A stretch of 64,000 nt of DNA from Bacteroidales bacterium (GTDB taxonomy: Bacteria; Bacteroidota; Bacteroidia; Bacteroidales; UBA10428). The translations under genes were made by a program, and so were the position numbers. Below the pieces are notes generated by a model that worked only from the letters and a program-made list of their open reading frames with translations, did no database searches and was not told where the DNA came from. Each line of letters starts with the position of its first letter. Positions within the stretch are counted from its first letter, which is position 1. Shown piece by piece: positions 1 through 7,919 of this stretch. The stretch spans positions 62,001 to 126,000 of the forward strand of contig JAFGKY010000002.1 in the NCBI GenBank assembly GCA_016928305.1, read 5' to 3'.

Positions 1-123
1 ATGCTGTTGCTTTTTATAACCCTTGGTTATATTCTCAGTATCAGCTTCTGGGCCAAACCTTTGGTGAAGAACTATACGATAATAAGAGACAAGGAACGAG
101 GGACCAGGGACAAGCAGGTTTGA
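1..123 (+). CDS. C-terminal end of a membrane protein (partial)
   Basis: An open frame runs from the window edge to a TGA at 121-123 and reads as a hydrophobic helix followed by FWAKPLVKNYTI and a charged tail RDKERGTRDKQV. A helix plus short polar tail is what the last segment of a permease looks like; a major facilitator transporter is possible but I cannot assign the family. The ATG at position 1 is probably an internal Met. The charged tail is encoded by GGGACCAGGGACAAG-type sequence resembling the low-complexity repeats seen between genes elsewhere, so it may be a repeat-derived extension. Confidence 0.35.
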   Translation: MLLLFITLGYILSISFWAKPLVKNYTIIRDKERGTRDKQV

Positions 124-302
124 ATCCGGCAATCCAATATTTATTAGAGCAGACCAGGGCCTTCCTGTTGTTATCTTTTTCCGTATGCTTTATGCCTTTC
201 GCCTTATGCCTTACACCCCAATTCCTGGTTCTTGTTTCTAATTATTCATAAATTTGAAATTATATAGAGAATATCAATAAAATATTTAATTAATCCGTTT
301 CC
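124..302. other. Intergenic spacer with stuttering low-complexity sequence
   Basis: No gene is seen. The stretch at about 185-240 repeats short words (CTTTATGCC, CCTTATGCC, TTCCTGGTTCTTG) that recur in other intergenic spaces of this window (45082-45125, 50100-50480). The last 60 bases are AT-rich and probably hold the promoter of the next gene, but no clear TAnnTTTG element is present. Confidence 0.4.
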
Positions 303-755
303 ATGTACCAGCGCGATTATATCTTACGCATGATCGAGATGATGGCCAGGCTTATTGCAGGCATCCTGAAACTGATCAAAACCGGCGACCTGAATCAGGC
401 CTCTCAGTCGCTGCAAAATGCCTATGGAACGGTATTTCGAAATGAATCGCCTGAACTGAAAGCAATACCTGAGGATACGTTAATAGAAACGCTGCTGAAT
501 AAATACAACCATTCAACCGGTCACATGGAAATACTCGCTGAATTGTTCTATGCCGAAGCTGAATTGCTGACAGCCGAAAAAATATCAGCCGAAAGCATAT
601 CCTTTTACCGTAAATCACTGATTTTATTTGAATACGTTGACAAAGAATACCGTTCCTATTCTCAGGAAAGACAGGATAAAATGCTGGTAATCAGAAAAAA
701 GTTAACAATGCCGGGTCTGAAAATCGGATGGTCCTGTGAGACTGAGGATACCTGA
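303..755 (+). CDS. DUF6483-like protein
   Basis: A 150-residue soluble, helical, acidic protein. The N-terminus MYQRDYILRMIEMMARLIA resembles the conserved start of DUF6483 proteins, whose function is unknown. It has no signal peptide or membrane segment. The middle (about 65-120) reads like paired helices of a TPR-type fold (ILAELFYAEAELL, SAESISFYRKSLILFEY). The ATG at 303 is the only sensible start. It stands alone: about 180 bases of repeat-rich spacer precede it and 350 follow before the carotenoid operon on the same strand. Confidence 0.6.
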   Translation: MYQRDYILRMIEMMARLIAGILKLIKTGDLNQASQSLQNAYGTVFRNESPELKAIPEDTLIETLLNKYNHSTGHMEILAELFYAEAELLTAEKISAESISFYRKSLILFEYVDKEYRSYSQERQDKMLVIRKKLTMPGLKIGWSCETEDT

Positions 756-1064
756 AGAATGCCTCATCGTTTTTGATTATGCCTTTAAAACCATACACCA
801 TACAGCAACTATTTTTTTATGCATAATCATATGGCTAACGTTACAGCCATGTCTCGTATTCATAATTCCATTATTCTGCTATTCTATAATTCAATAAAAA
901 GATAGAACTTGCTACATTGCATTGAACAAAATCATAAAAAATGCTGTTAATAAAGTGATTTTTCACGATTTGTTATTATTTGTTATGACGCTTAAAAATA
1001 AAGAATTAACAGCAGGTTTTACTATTAATGGTTTATTTAATAAAACATGAAATATTGATACATG
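756..1064. other. AT-rich intergenic region
   Basis: No open frame of note and no structural RNA recognised. It separates the DUF6483-like gene from the carotenoid promoter and is markedly AT-rich, with runs such as AATAAAATGAA-like stretches, as expected for a Bacteroidota regulatory region. Nothing more specific is visible. Confidence 0.4.
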
Positions 1065-1096
1065 TTGTGTACAATAACAACAACTGACTAAATTTG
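1065..1096 (+). promoter_or_regulatory. Bacteroidota-type promoter of the carotenoid operon
   Basis: TAAATTTG at 1089-1096 is a perfect match to the Bacteroides -7 consensus TAnnTTTG, and a TTG at 1065-1067 lies 21 bases upstream, the expected place of the -33 box. Transcription should begin near 1103, giving a leader of only about 13 bases before the crtB ATG at 1116. This is a pattern match only. Confidence 0.6.
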
Positions 1097-1115
1097 TATA
1101 ATCTTGGTTATTGGT

Positions 1116-1955
1116 ATGGACCAATTATACAATGCTGTAGCATATAAGATAAGCCGGCTGGTTACGAGGGAATACAGTACATCGTTTTCAAAGGCTGTTG
1201 GTTTTCTTACAAAAGAAGATCAGACAGCCATTTACAGTATATATGGTTTTGTGAGATATGCGGATGAGATTGTTGACACCTTTCATACGGTTGATAAAAA
1301 TAAGATACTGGCAGCTTTTGAAGAGGAATATTATAATGCCGTTAAAACAGGAGTGAGCACGAATCCCATATTGCATTCTTTTCAGCTAACTGTTAAAAAA
1401 TACAATATACCTGACGAACTTGTAAAGGCATTCCTGAAAAGCATGCAGTTCGATCTGTATAAAACCGAATACAACAGTAAAAAGGAAATGAACGAATACA
1501 TATACGGATCAGCTGATGTTGTTGGATTGATGTGTTTGAAAGTATTTGTCAATGGAGATGAAATGCTTTATGAGCAATTAAAAGTACCGGCCATGCGATT
1601 AGGCTCAGCATTTCAGAAAGTTAATTTTCTTCGTGATATAAAAAATGATACTGAAATTTTGAAAAGACAATATTTCCCTGAGTTAGCGGGAAAGGTTTTG
1701 ACTGATATAACCAAGGAAAAGATCATTGCGGAAATCTCAACTGATTTTAAAGCCTCTTACGAGGGAATCAAATTATTGCCCGGTCGCTCAAAATTAGCTG
1801 TTACTATTGCCTATTACTATTATAAGGCACTGCTCAATAAAATCCGTAACCATACAGCGAAAGCCGTCATGTCATCACGCATACGTATAACCGGCACTAA
1901 AAAATTTCTGCTGTTCTTAAAAGCCTGTACCGCCTATATTTTTAAGCTGATCTGA
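1116..1955 (+). CDS. crtB: Phytoene synthase family protein (CrtB)
   Basis: A 279-residue trans-isoprenyl diphosphate synthase head-to-head type enzyme, expected to condense two geranylgeranyl diphosphates to phytoene, the first committed carotenoid step. Both Asp-rich diphosphate/Mg-binding motifs are present: DEIVD near residue 50 and DIKND in NFLRDIKND near residue 175. The open frame extends to a TTG at 1104, but the ATG at 1116 (MDQLYNAV) is the better start and leaves room for the promoter. It is the first gene of a seven-gene same-strand operon, 27 bases ahead of idi. Squalene synthases share the fold, but the neighbours (crtI-like, cruF-like) favour phytoene synthase. Confidence 0.9.
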   Translation: MDQLYNAVAYKISRLVTREYSTSFSKAVGFLTKEDQTAIYSIYGFVRYADEIVDTFHTVDKNKILAAFEEEYYNAVKTGVSTNPILHSFQLTVKKYNIPDELVKAFLKSMQFDLYKTEYNSKKEMNEYIYGSADVVGLMCLKVFVNGDEMLYEQLKVPAMRLGSAFQKVNFLRDIKNDTEILKRQYFPELAGKVLTDITKEKIIAEISTDFKASYEGIKLLPGRSKLAVTIAYYYYKALLNKIRNHTAKAVMSSRIRITGTKKFLLFLKACTAYIFKLI

Positions 1956-1982
1956 AATGAATTATTATAGATAAGGTGATTG

Positions 1983-2525
1983 ATGTTGCAAACCATAGAC
2001 GAAACATACGTGATATTGGTTGATGAACATGACAACCAAACCGGTATCCTCGAAAAGCTTGAGGCGCATCGAAAGGCATTGCTTCACCGGGCAGTTTCAG
2101 TATTCATCATGAATTCAAAAGGAGAATGGATGATCCAGCAAAGGGCATTGAATAAATATCACTCCAATGGATTGTGGACCAACACATGTTGCAGTCATCC
2201 TTACCCCGAAGAAACCTGCATGGAAGCAGCAGCCCGAAGATTGATGGAAGAAATGGGACTACAGTGCGATTTGCATGAAGCATTCACTTTCATATATAAG
2301 GAGCAACTGGACAATGATATGACAGAGCATGAACTGGATCACGTATTCATTGGCATCTCCGATGATATACCCGATCCTGACAAACATGAAGTAATGGATT
2401 GGCGTTATATCTCATTCCCCGATCTGGAATCGGAAATCAATACCAATCCATCTCATTTTACAGCCTGGTTCAGGCATATCTATCACCGTGTAAATGCATG
2501 TGTTAATGATAAGAAGGATGAATAA
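1983..2525 (+). CDS. idi: Isopentenyl-diphosphate delta-isomerase, type 1
   Basis: A 180-residue Nudix-fold enzyme interconverting IPP and DMAPP to balance precursors for carotenoid synthesis. The catalytic Cys lies in NTCCSHP (about residue 69), the Nudix-like AAARRLMEEMG follows, and the catalytic Glu lies in EHELDHVF. Length is typical for bacterial type 1 enzymes. ATG at 1983 is preferred over the in-frame TTG just before it; AAGGTG lies a few bases upstream as a possible ribosome site. It overlaps the next gene by 8 bases. Placement inside a carotenoid operon makes its role unambiguous. Confidence 0.93.
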   Translation: MLQTIDETYVILVDEHDNQTGILEKLEAHRKALLHRAVSVFIMNSKGEWMIQQRALNKYHSNGLWTNTCCSHPYPEETCMEAAARRLMEEMGLQCDLHEAFTFIYKEQLDNDMTEHELDHVFIGISDDIPDPDKHEVMDWRYISFPDLESEINTNPSHFTAWFRHIYHRVNACVNDKKDE

Positions 2526-3186
2526 TTTCTTCAGATGCATAAAGCATAAAAGCAAAGCACGGATTGTAATCCTTTTATGCCTGGCTTTCTTTGTTTTTAC
2601 AATAGGCTTTCTCGGTTTGATATATCCGGGAACTCATTCGAGATCGTTGCAGTTTACACCGTATGCAATTATGCTGAGTCTGGTTGTTGTACTTTTTTAC
2701 GCTGAACAGCCCTATTCGTTAAAAACCATACTCATCTTTCTGACAATAGCAGCTGCGGGATACTTCATAGAAGTCATAGGTGTCAACACGCAAAAAATCT
2801 TTGGCAGTTACCGGTATGGAAAAACATTGGGATTCAGTCTGTTTAACACACCCCTGTTAATTGGGATCAATTGGCTGTTGCTGGTTTACACTTCCGCTTC
2901 GCTTTTTGAAAAAATGGTCATACCCGACGGTTTGAAAATACTGTTTGCCTCCCTGGTTATGCTTTTGTATGACATTATTATTGAACCCGTGGCCGCCAAA
3001 ATAGACATGTGGCACTGGGTGAATTCCATTATCCCCCTTCAGAATTATATTGCATGGTTCGTAACAGCCGTAATACTTCATGCTGTTCTAAAATGGAGCG
3101 GAACTGAGACAAAAAATCCAGCGGCCCCCTGGGTTTTGTTATGTCAGTTTGTATTCTTTCTTGCATTGCGTCTTTGCCTTAAATAG
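2518..3186 (+). CDS. Carotenoid biosynthesis membrane protein (CruF/DUF422 family)
   Basis: A 222-residue polytopic membrane protein with about seven hydrophobic segments. The family signature is visible in the middle: GVNTQKIFGSYRYGKTLG followed by FNTPLLIGINW. Characterised relatives (CruF) are carotenoid 1',2'-hydratases adding water to the psi-end of gamma-carotene or bisanhydrobacterioruberin. The open frame begins at 2494, but the ATG at 2518, preceded by AAGAAGG and overlapping the idi stop, is the likely start. No lycopene cyclase gene is in the cluster, so the substrate (acyclic or monocyclic) cannot be told from here. Confidence 0.8.
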   Translation: MNNFFRCIKHKSKARIVILLCLAFFVFTIGFLGLIYPGTHSRSLQFTPYAIMLSLVVVLFYAEQPYSLKTILIFLTIAAAGYFIEVIGVNTQKIFGSYRYGKTLGFSLFNTPLLIGINWLLLVYTSASLFEKMVIPDGLKILFASLVMLLYDIIIEPVAAKIDMWHWVNSIIPLQNYIAWFVTAVILHAVLKWSGTETKNPAAPWVLLCQFVFFLALRLCLK

Positions 3187-3192
3187 AAAGAA

Positions 3193-3819
3193 ATGATCCT
3201 GAAGGCACATCATCACCCGGTTGTTTATCCATTTTTTAAATGGTATACACGATGGATTGTCTCACGAAAATTCAGCCGGGTCAATATTTCAGGAAATTTT
3301 CAAAATAAAAACCTGCCTCTCCTGTTGATTGCCAATCATATCAGCTGGTGGGACGGATTTTGGGTAAGCTATCTGAATTTGAAAGCATTCAAAAGAAAAT
3401 ATTATTTTATGATGCTTGAAAAGCAATTAAAAATGTTTCCCGTTTTAAATAAAACAGGTGGATATTCAATAAAAAAAGGGAGTAAAAGTATCCTGGAATC
3501 CTTGCAGTATACTGCCGGATTGCTCAAAGATCCTCAAAATGCTGTGCTGGTTTTTCCTCAGGGAAGGATACAATCGATTTACGCTGCATCATTCACCTTT
3601 GAAAAAGGCATCGGAAAATTGCTGGAAATGATTGATAACAATATACAGATCCTGTTTATTGTAAACCTGGTCGACTACTTATCCTGTCGGGATCCGGGTT
3701 TATATATTTTCTTCACAGAATATACCGGTCAATCGGATGATATTGTTTCGCTTCAAAACGATTATAACGCATTTTATGCCACCTGCATTTCAGAACAACA
3801 GCAAATAGAAGATCTATGA
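3193..3819 (+). CDS. PlsC-type acyltransferase
   Basis: A 208-residue lysophospholipid-acyltransferase-family protein. The catalytic NHx4D motif is NHISWWD (about residues 49-55) and the second block is FPQGR (about 120), where the usual Glu of FPEG is Gln. The family transfers fatty acyl groups to hydroxyls. In this operon, directly before a glycosyltransferase, the likely acceptor is a sugar on a glycosylated carotenoid, as for CruD/CrtO-type carotenoid glycoside acyltransferases; a role in phospholipid synthesis cannot be ruled out. Its stop overlaps the next start as ATGA. Confidence 0.78.
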   Translation: MILKAHHHPVVYPFFKWYTRWIVSRKFSRVNISGNFQNKNLPLLLIANHISWWDGFWVSYLNLKAFKRKYYFMMLEKQLKMFPVLNKTGGYSIKKGSKSILESLQYTAGLLKDPQNAVLVFPQGRIQSIYAASFTFEKGIGKLLEMIDNNIQILFIVNLVDYLSCRDPGLYIFFTEYTGQSDDIVSLQNDYNAFYATCISEQQQIEDL

Positions 3820-4904
3820 TATTCATTGCCTGGTTTGTATTTACTTTTGTCGTGCTGCAATTGGTAGTTACCCTCATTAATCTGATATTCAGGCCCATTC
3901 TGAATGTTCAACCAATACCTTATGAAGGCCTGGTTTCAGTAATGATCCCCGTCAGAAATGAAGAGAATACGGTGCAAAAAATCCTCGACGATCTTATTCG
4001 TCAGGATTATAAAAATATTGAGATACTTGTTTTTGACGATGAATCGGATGACAACACCGTGGCTGTAATCAATGGTTTTAAAGAACGTGATTCCCGTATC
4101 AGGCTTATTCGTTCTTCCGGCTTACCGGGTGGATGGCTGGGGAAAATGCATGCATGTAGTGCTTTATCACAACATGCAAAGGGAGAATTCTATTTATTTC
4201 TGGACGCAGATGTCCGGATCGGGCATGATGCCATTCTGAAAGCTGTTTCATACGCAAGATATTACTCGCTGGGATTGCTCTCGGTTTTCCCGAAACAAAT
4301 TATGATAACAACCGGAGAATGGCTTACTGTTCCAGCTATGAATTATATTTTGTTATCCCTGTTACCGCTGGTCTTTGTCAGGACTTCTGCTTTTTCATCG
4401 TTGTCAGCTGCAAACGGACAATTCATGCTTTTTAATGCCTCTCTCTACCATGTTTTCCAGCCGCATGAGAAAATGAAAAGGAATCCGGTAGAGGATATAG
4501 CTATTTCCCGGATGTACAAGAAGAACCATATCCCGGTTGCATGCCTGGTGGGTGATGATACGATTCGATGCCGGATGTATGAAAGCTTTCATGAAGCCGT
4601 GCATGGATTCTCGAAGAATGTCACAGCTTTTTTTGGCAATTCCTTTATCCTTGCATTTCTTTTCTGGCTTATAACTACAGCAGGATTCGTGATTCTTTAC
4701 CTCATGTTGCCACTTAAAATCTTTTTCTTATACCTGTTATTATATGTGTTAATTCGTGTTGTTATTTCAGTTGTCAGCAATCAGAAGATTTTGCTGAATA
4801 TTATCCTTATTGTACCGCATCAACTTGCAATCGGTTTATTTATTTACAAAGCTGTTATTAATGCTATTTCAAAACGATATCAATGGAAAGGAAGATATAT
4901 ATAG
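3816..4904 (+). CDS. Membrane-anchored GT2 glycosyltransferase (CruC/CrtQ-like)
   Basis: A 362-residue protein with an N-terminal membrane helix (3-25), a family 2 glycosyltransferase domain (about 40-270) and three or so C-terminal membrane segments. Visible motifs are VSVMIPVRNEENT, FDDESDDNT and LDADVR (DxD, divalent metal/nucleotide sugar), with EDIAISR as the likely catalytic-base region. The layout matches carotenoid glycosyltransferases that add a sugar to a hydroxylated carotenoid, which fits the hydratase two genes upstream. The donor sugar cannot be inferred. It overlaps both neighbours. Confidence 0.8.
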   Translation: MIFIAWFVFTFVVLQLVVTLINLIFRPILNVQPIPYEGLVSVMIPVRNEENTVQKILDDLIRQDYKNIEILVFDDESDDNTVAVINGFKERDSRIRLIRSSGLPGGWLGKMHACSALSQHAKGEFYLFLDADVRIGHDAILKAVSYARYYSLGLLSVFPKQIMITTGEWLTVPAMNYILLSLLPLVFVRTSAFSSLSAANGQFMLFNASLYHVFQPHEKMKRNPVEDIAISRMYKKNHIPVACLVGDDTIRCRMYESFHEAVHGFSKNVTAFFGNSFILAFLFWLITTAGFVILYLMLPLKIFFLYLLLYVLIRVVISVVSNQKILLNIILIVPHQLAIGLFIYKAVINAISKRYQWKGRYI

Positions 4905-5620
4905 TGCTGATTTTTTCTCTTATGATGCTTTCAGAAAAAATCACCGGAAACGATGAACTTGTCATCTATAATGCTTATATTATGAATGATATGCAGTCCT
5001 GGAAGAGGGTAATCGACAGAATCCAGAAACAGGAAAGGAAAACCAACGAATTGCGTTTATCACTTGTGAATTATCAATATGGTTATATCGGATGGTGCAT
5101 TGGTATTCATAATGAGGAGGAAGCGAAAAACTATATTTCCCTTGCCATGGAACACCTGGCGGTCCTCGAAAAAAGCAACTATAAGCTTTCGATGGTTTAT
5201 GCCTATAAATCGGCCATGTATGGTTATGAAATCGGCCTGAGTATTATCAGGGCCCCATTTGTCGGTCCGAAAAGCATGAAATACGCTGAACAAGCCGTGA
5301 AACATGATCAGGTGAATCCTTTTGCATACGTACAAATGGGAAATATAGAATATTATATACCTTCCATGTTCGGCGGATCTGTGAAGGATGCCATACGCTA
5401 TTTTTTAAAAGCAAAAGCACTGATGGAAAAAAACAAGGAAGCTCTCCGTCAGAATTGGAATTACCTGCATCTGCTGACAATAATTGCACAGGCATATACC
5501 GATGCAGGTGATTACCGGACTGCAAAAGCCTATTATGAATTCATATTGAAAACGGAACCGCGCTTTCAATGGATAAAGGACGAACTTTATCCACAGATCC
5601 TGCAACAATTTAAAAACTAA
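4883..5620 (+). CDS. Exported TPR-like protein of the carotenoid operon
   Basis: A 245-residue protein with a weak N-terminal signal peptide or anchor (MERKIYIVLIFSLMML) and TPR-like helical pairs, clearest at about 130-160 (AEQAVKHDQVNPFAYVQMGN) and 195-225 (AQAYTDAGDYRTAKAYYEFILKTEP). It begins 22 bases inside the glycosyltransferase gene and ends three bases before the desaturase, so it is translated with the carotenoid enzymes. No catalytic motif is visible. A scaffold or localisation role for the membrane-bound pathway is an inference. Confidence 0.6.
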   Translation: MERKIYIVLIFSLMMLSEKITGNDELVIYNAYIMNDMQSWKRVIDRIQKQERKTNELRLSLVNYQYGYIGWCIGIHNEEEAKNYISLAMEHLAVLEKSNYKLSMVYAYKSAMYGYEIGLSIIRAPFVGPKSMKYAEQAVKHDQVNPFAYVQMGNIEYYIPSMFGGSVKDAIRYFLKAKALMEKNKEALRQNWNYLHLLTIIAQAYTDAGDYRTAKAYYEFILKTEPRFQWIKDELYPQILQQFKN

Positions 5621-5623
5621 TCC

Positions 5624-7105
5624 ATGGGAAAAAGTGTATTAATTGTCGGTGCCGGTATTGGCGGACTGGCTATCGCTCTGAGGCTGGCAAAAAGGGGATA
5701 CAAGGTTCGTATCCTTGAAAAAAACAAACAGGCCGGAGGAAGGATCAATCAGCTAAAAACCGATGGATTTATATTTGATACAGGACCGAGCTTTTTTAGC
5801 ATGTCATACGAGTTTACGGAATTTGCACAAGACTGCAACATACGGCTTCCCTTTTCCTATTATGCCCTGGATCCGTTGTATGCCGTAAATTTTATTGGTA
5901 ATCCAAAAACATTTTTGCTGAATAAAGATATTAGCAAACTGGCGTTACAATTCAATGACATAGAACCTGATTTTGAAAACAAAATGCGCCGTTACCTTGA
6001 TAAAAGCAAGAATTTGTTTCACGACACGATCGATATCGTTATTAAAAATAATTACAATTCGGTTGTTGACTATCTGCTCACGCTTCTAAAAGTAAATCCC
6101 GGCCACCTTCCCGTGTTATTTCGTTCTTTCTATGGTCAGGTTTCACGGTATTTCTCATCCGACGAAGCCCGGCAGATCATTTCACTGGTATCATTTTTCC
6201 TCGGACGCAGTCCGTTTGAAACCGTTGCCGTCTATTCATTGTTATCCTATGCTGAATTTCAGCACGACGGGTATTACAACGTTGAAGGAGGCATGTATAA
6301 AATAGTGGAAGGACTATTGGATGAATTGAAAAAGGAAAATGCAATCCTGACCTATAATACTGAAATTGTCGATTTTAATGCCACCGGCAAGAAGCTGTCA
6401 TACCTGATCGATCAAAACAGGCAAAAATGGGAAGCCGATATTGTTGTGATCAATGCAGATGCAGCATGGTTCCGGGGCAGTATTTTCAAACGGAAAGAGT
6501 ACTCCGAAGAAAAACTTGACAGGATGGAATGGACCATGGGTTCTTTGACGCTTTACCTGGGCCTAAAGTGCAAACTGCCACAGGTATATCATCACAATTA
6601 TTTCCTGGGAAACAATTACCGCGATTATTCCAATGCTGTTTTTAAGAATCCCAATGCATTACAAAAACCTTATTTTTATGTGAACGTGTTGTCAAAACAT
6701 AATCCGGGTTGTGCTCCGGAAGGATGTGAAAGCCTATTCTTTGTGTGCCCGGTTCCCGATCTGCGATACAAACCTGATTGGAGTGACAGCGATCAGGTGG
6801 TGGATACAATTATTGATGATTTTTCTGCAAGAATCAAAAAAGATATCCGGCCTGAGATTATTTCAAAAACCATATACACTCCTGTCGACTGGCAGCATCA
6901 GTTCAATCTTCACAGGGGCAGCGGATTGGGACTATCGCATAAGATGCTGCAAATAGGAGGATTTCGGCCAAAGAACTATGATGAACATTTTAAGAATGTA
7001 TTTTATGTTGGTGCCTCAACTGTTCCGGGGACCGGCTTACCCATGGCCATGATCAGTTCCAAGCTGGCCTTTCAGCGCATTGAACAGTATGCGGCCGAAA
7101 GCTAG
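5624..7105 (+). CDS. crtI: Carotenoid desaturase (CrtI/CrtD family)
   Basis: A 493-residue FAD-dependent oxidoreductase. The dinucleotide-binding motif VLIVGAGIGGLAIALRLAKRG is at residues 5-25, with E36 in ILEKN for the ribose, then GGRI and FDTGPSFF. The C-terminal FAD contact reads VGASTVPGTGLPMAMISSKL. Length is normal for bacterial phytoene desaturases. It is the last gene of the operon and the only desaturase in it, so it may perform all desaturation steps or only the 3,4-desaturation typical of CrtD; the sequence alone does not decide. A convergent gene starts 30 bases after its stop. Confidence 0.88.
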   Translation: MGKSVLIVGAGIGGLAIALRLAKRGYKVRILEKNKQAGGRINQLKTDGFIFDTGPSFFSMSYEFTEFAQDCNIRLPFSYYALDPLYAVNFIGNPKTFLLNKDISKLALQFNDIEPDFENKMRRYLDKSKNLFHDTIDIVIKNNYNSVVDYLLTLLKVNPGHLPVLFRSFYGQVSRYFSSDEARQIISLVSFFLGRSPFETVAVYSLLSYAEFQHDGYYNVEGGMYKIVEGLLDELKKENAILTYNTEIVDFNATGKKLSYLIDQNRQKWEADIVVINADAAWFRGSIFKRKEYSEEKLDRMEWTMGSLTLYLGLKCKLPQVYHHNYFLGNNYRDYSNAVFKNPNALQKPYFYVNVLSKHNPGCAPEGCESLFFVCPVPDLRYKPDWSDSDQVVDTIIDDFSARIKKDIRPEIISKTIYTPVDWQHQFNLHRGSGLGLSHKMLQIGGFRPKNYDEHFKNVFYVGASTVPGTGLPMAMISSKLAFQRIEQYAAES

Positions 7106-7134
7106 ATTCAACAAAAACGATTCACGTTGAGGTT

Positions 7135-7896
7135 TTACTCTTTTCTTCCCCTGATCAAATCCAATACGCCGTTGATAAAAGTAAGAGGATGAACCGGATT
7201 TCCCGGAACATAAAGATCAACCGGATAGTTGTCAAGAAAAGACCTGTCAATGGCGGTACTTCCGGCAAACAAACCGCCGCTGATAGCATCGGTGCCAGCC
7301 AGAATGATTATTTTCGGAAAAGGCACTGCATCGTAACACAACTGCAAAGGTTCTGCCATATTCTGGCTTATGGGACCGGTTATAACAATTCCATCGGCAT
7401 GCCGCGGTGAAGCAACAAACTCAATGCCATAGCGTCCGACATCAAAATTGACATTTCCCGCTGCAGACAGTTCCATTTCACAGGAATTGTCCCCCCCGGC
7501 AGATACCTGTCGAAGTTTTAAAGAACTTTTAAAAAGCCGCCTTATTTCACGTCTGATCTTTGATTCATCAAGTCTAATGGAAACTTCACATCCGGGTTTT
7601 ATGACAAGCTTTTCCCTTGCATTGGATGCTATCCTGTAATCATTTGTGAAGCTGATTTTGCCAGGTAACCTGAAAGCACATTCCTTACAGAAAACACAAC
7701 TCCCCATATCAATCGAACCTTTTGATTTTTCAATGGCATTTGTTGGACATAAGGTGGCTATTTCATTGATCTCTTCAAACGTCATATTACCTGAAATAAC
7801 CGGTCGTCCTCTGAATAAATCCGATACAGGTTGTGTACGAAGGTTTCTAACATATTGAATGCCATGACTCTTCAGAATTTGTAGTTCTTTCAGCAT
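7135..7896 (-). CDS. Fused ferredoxin / NuoB-like small subunit of Ehr-like complex, cluster ligands mostly lost
   Basis: A 253-residue fusion. Residues 40-80 are ferredoxin-like: C50 (LCPTNAI) with C67, C70 and C73 (CVFCKEC) supply one [4Fe-4S] site; the first three Cys of the other site are absent and its last ligand is L77. Residues 130-245 match the HycG/NuoB small subunit (GRYGIEFVASPRHAD, VITGPISQNM), but three of the four proximal-cluster Cys are replaced: D136 (only C139 remains of CxxC), D203 in GTDAISGG and N233 in PGNPVHP. It is the last gene of the hyf-like operon. The domain must have a role other than ordinary N2-type electron transfer. Confidence 0.85.
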   Translation of the reverse strand: MLKELQILKSHGIQYVRNLRTQPVSDLFRGRPVISGNMTFEEINEIATLCPTNAIEKSKGSIDMGSCVFCKECAFRLPGKISFTNDYRIASNAREKLVIKPGCEVSIRLDESKIRREIRRLFKSSLKLRQVSAGGDNSCEMELSAAGNVNFDVGRYGIEFVASPRHADGIVITGPISQNMAEPLQLCYDAVPFPKIIILAGTDAISGGLFAGSTAIDRSFLDNYPVDLYVPGNPVHPLTFINGVLDLIRGRKE

Positions 7897-7919
7897 CGCT
7901 CAGGTCTTTATATTACTGG

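Noticed and set aside
1116-1955. Squalene/hydroxysqualene synthase instead of phytoene synthase
   Set aside because: No squalene-specific partner (hpnC/hpnE or cyclase) is near, while carotenoid genes surround it.
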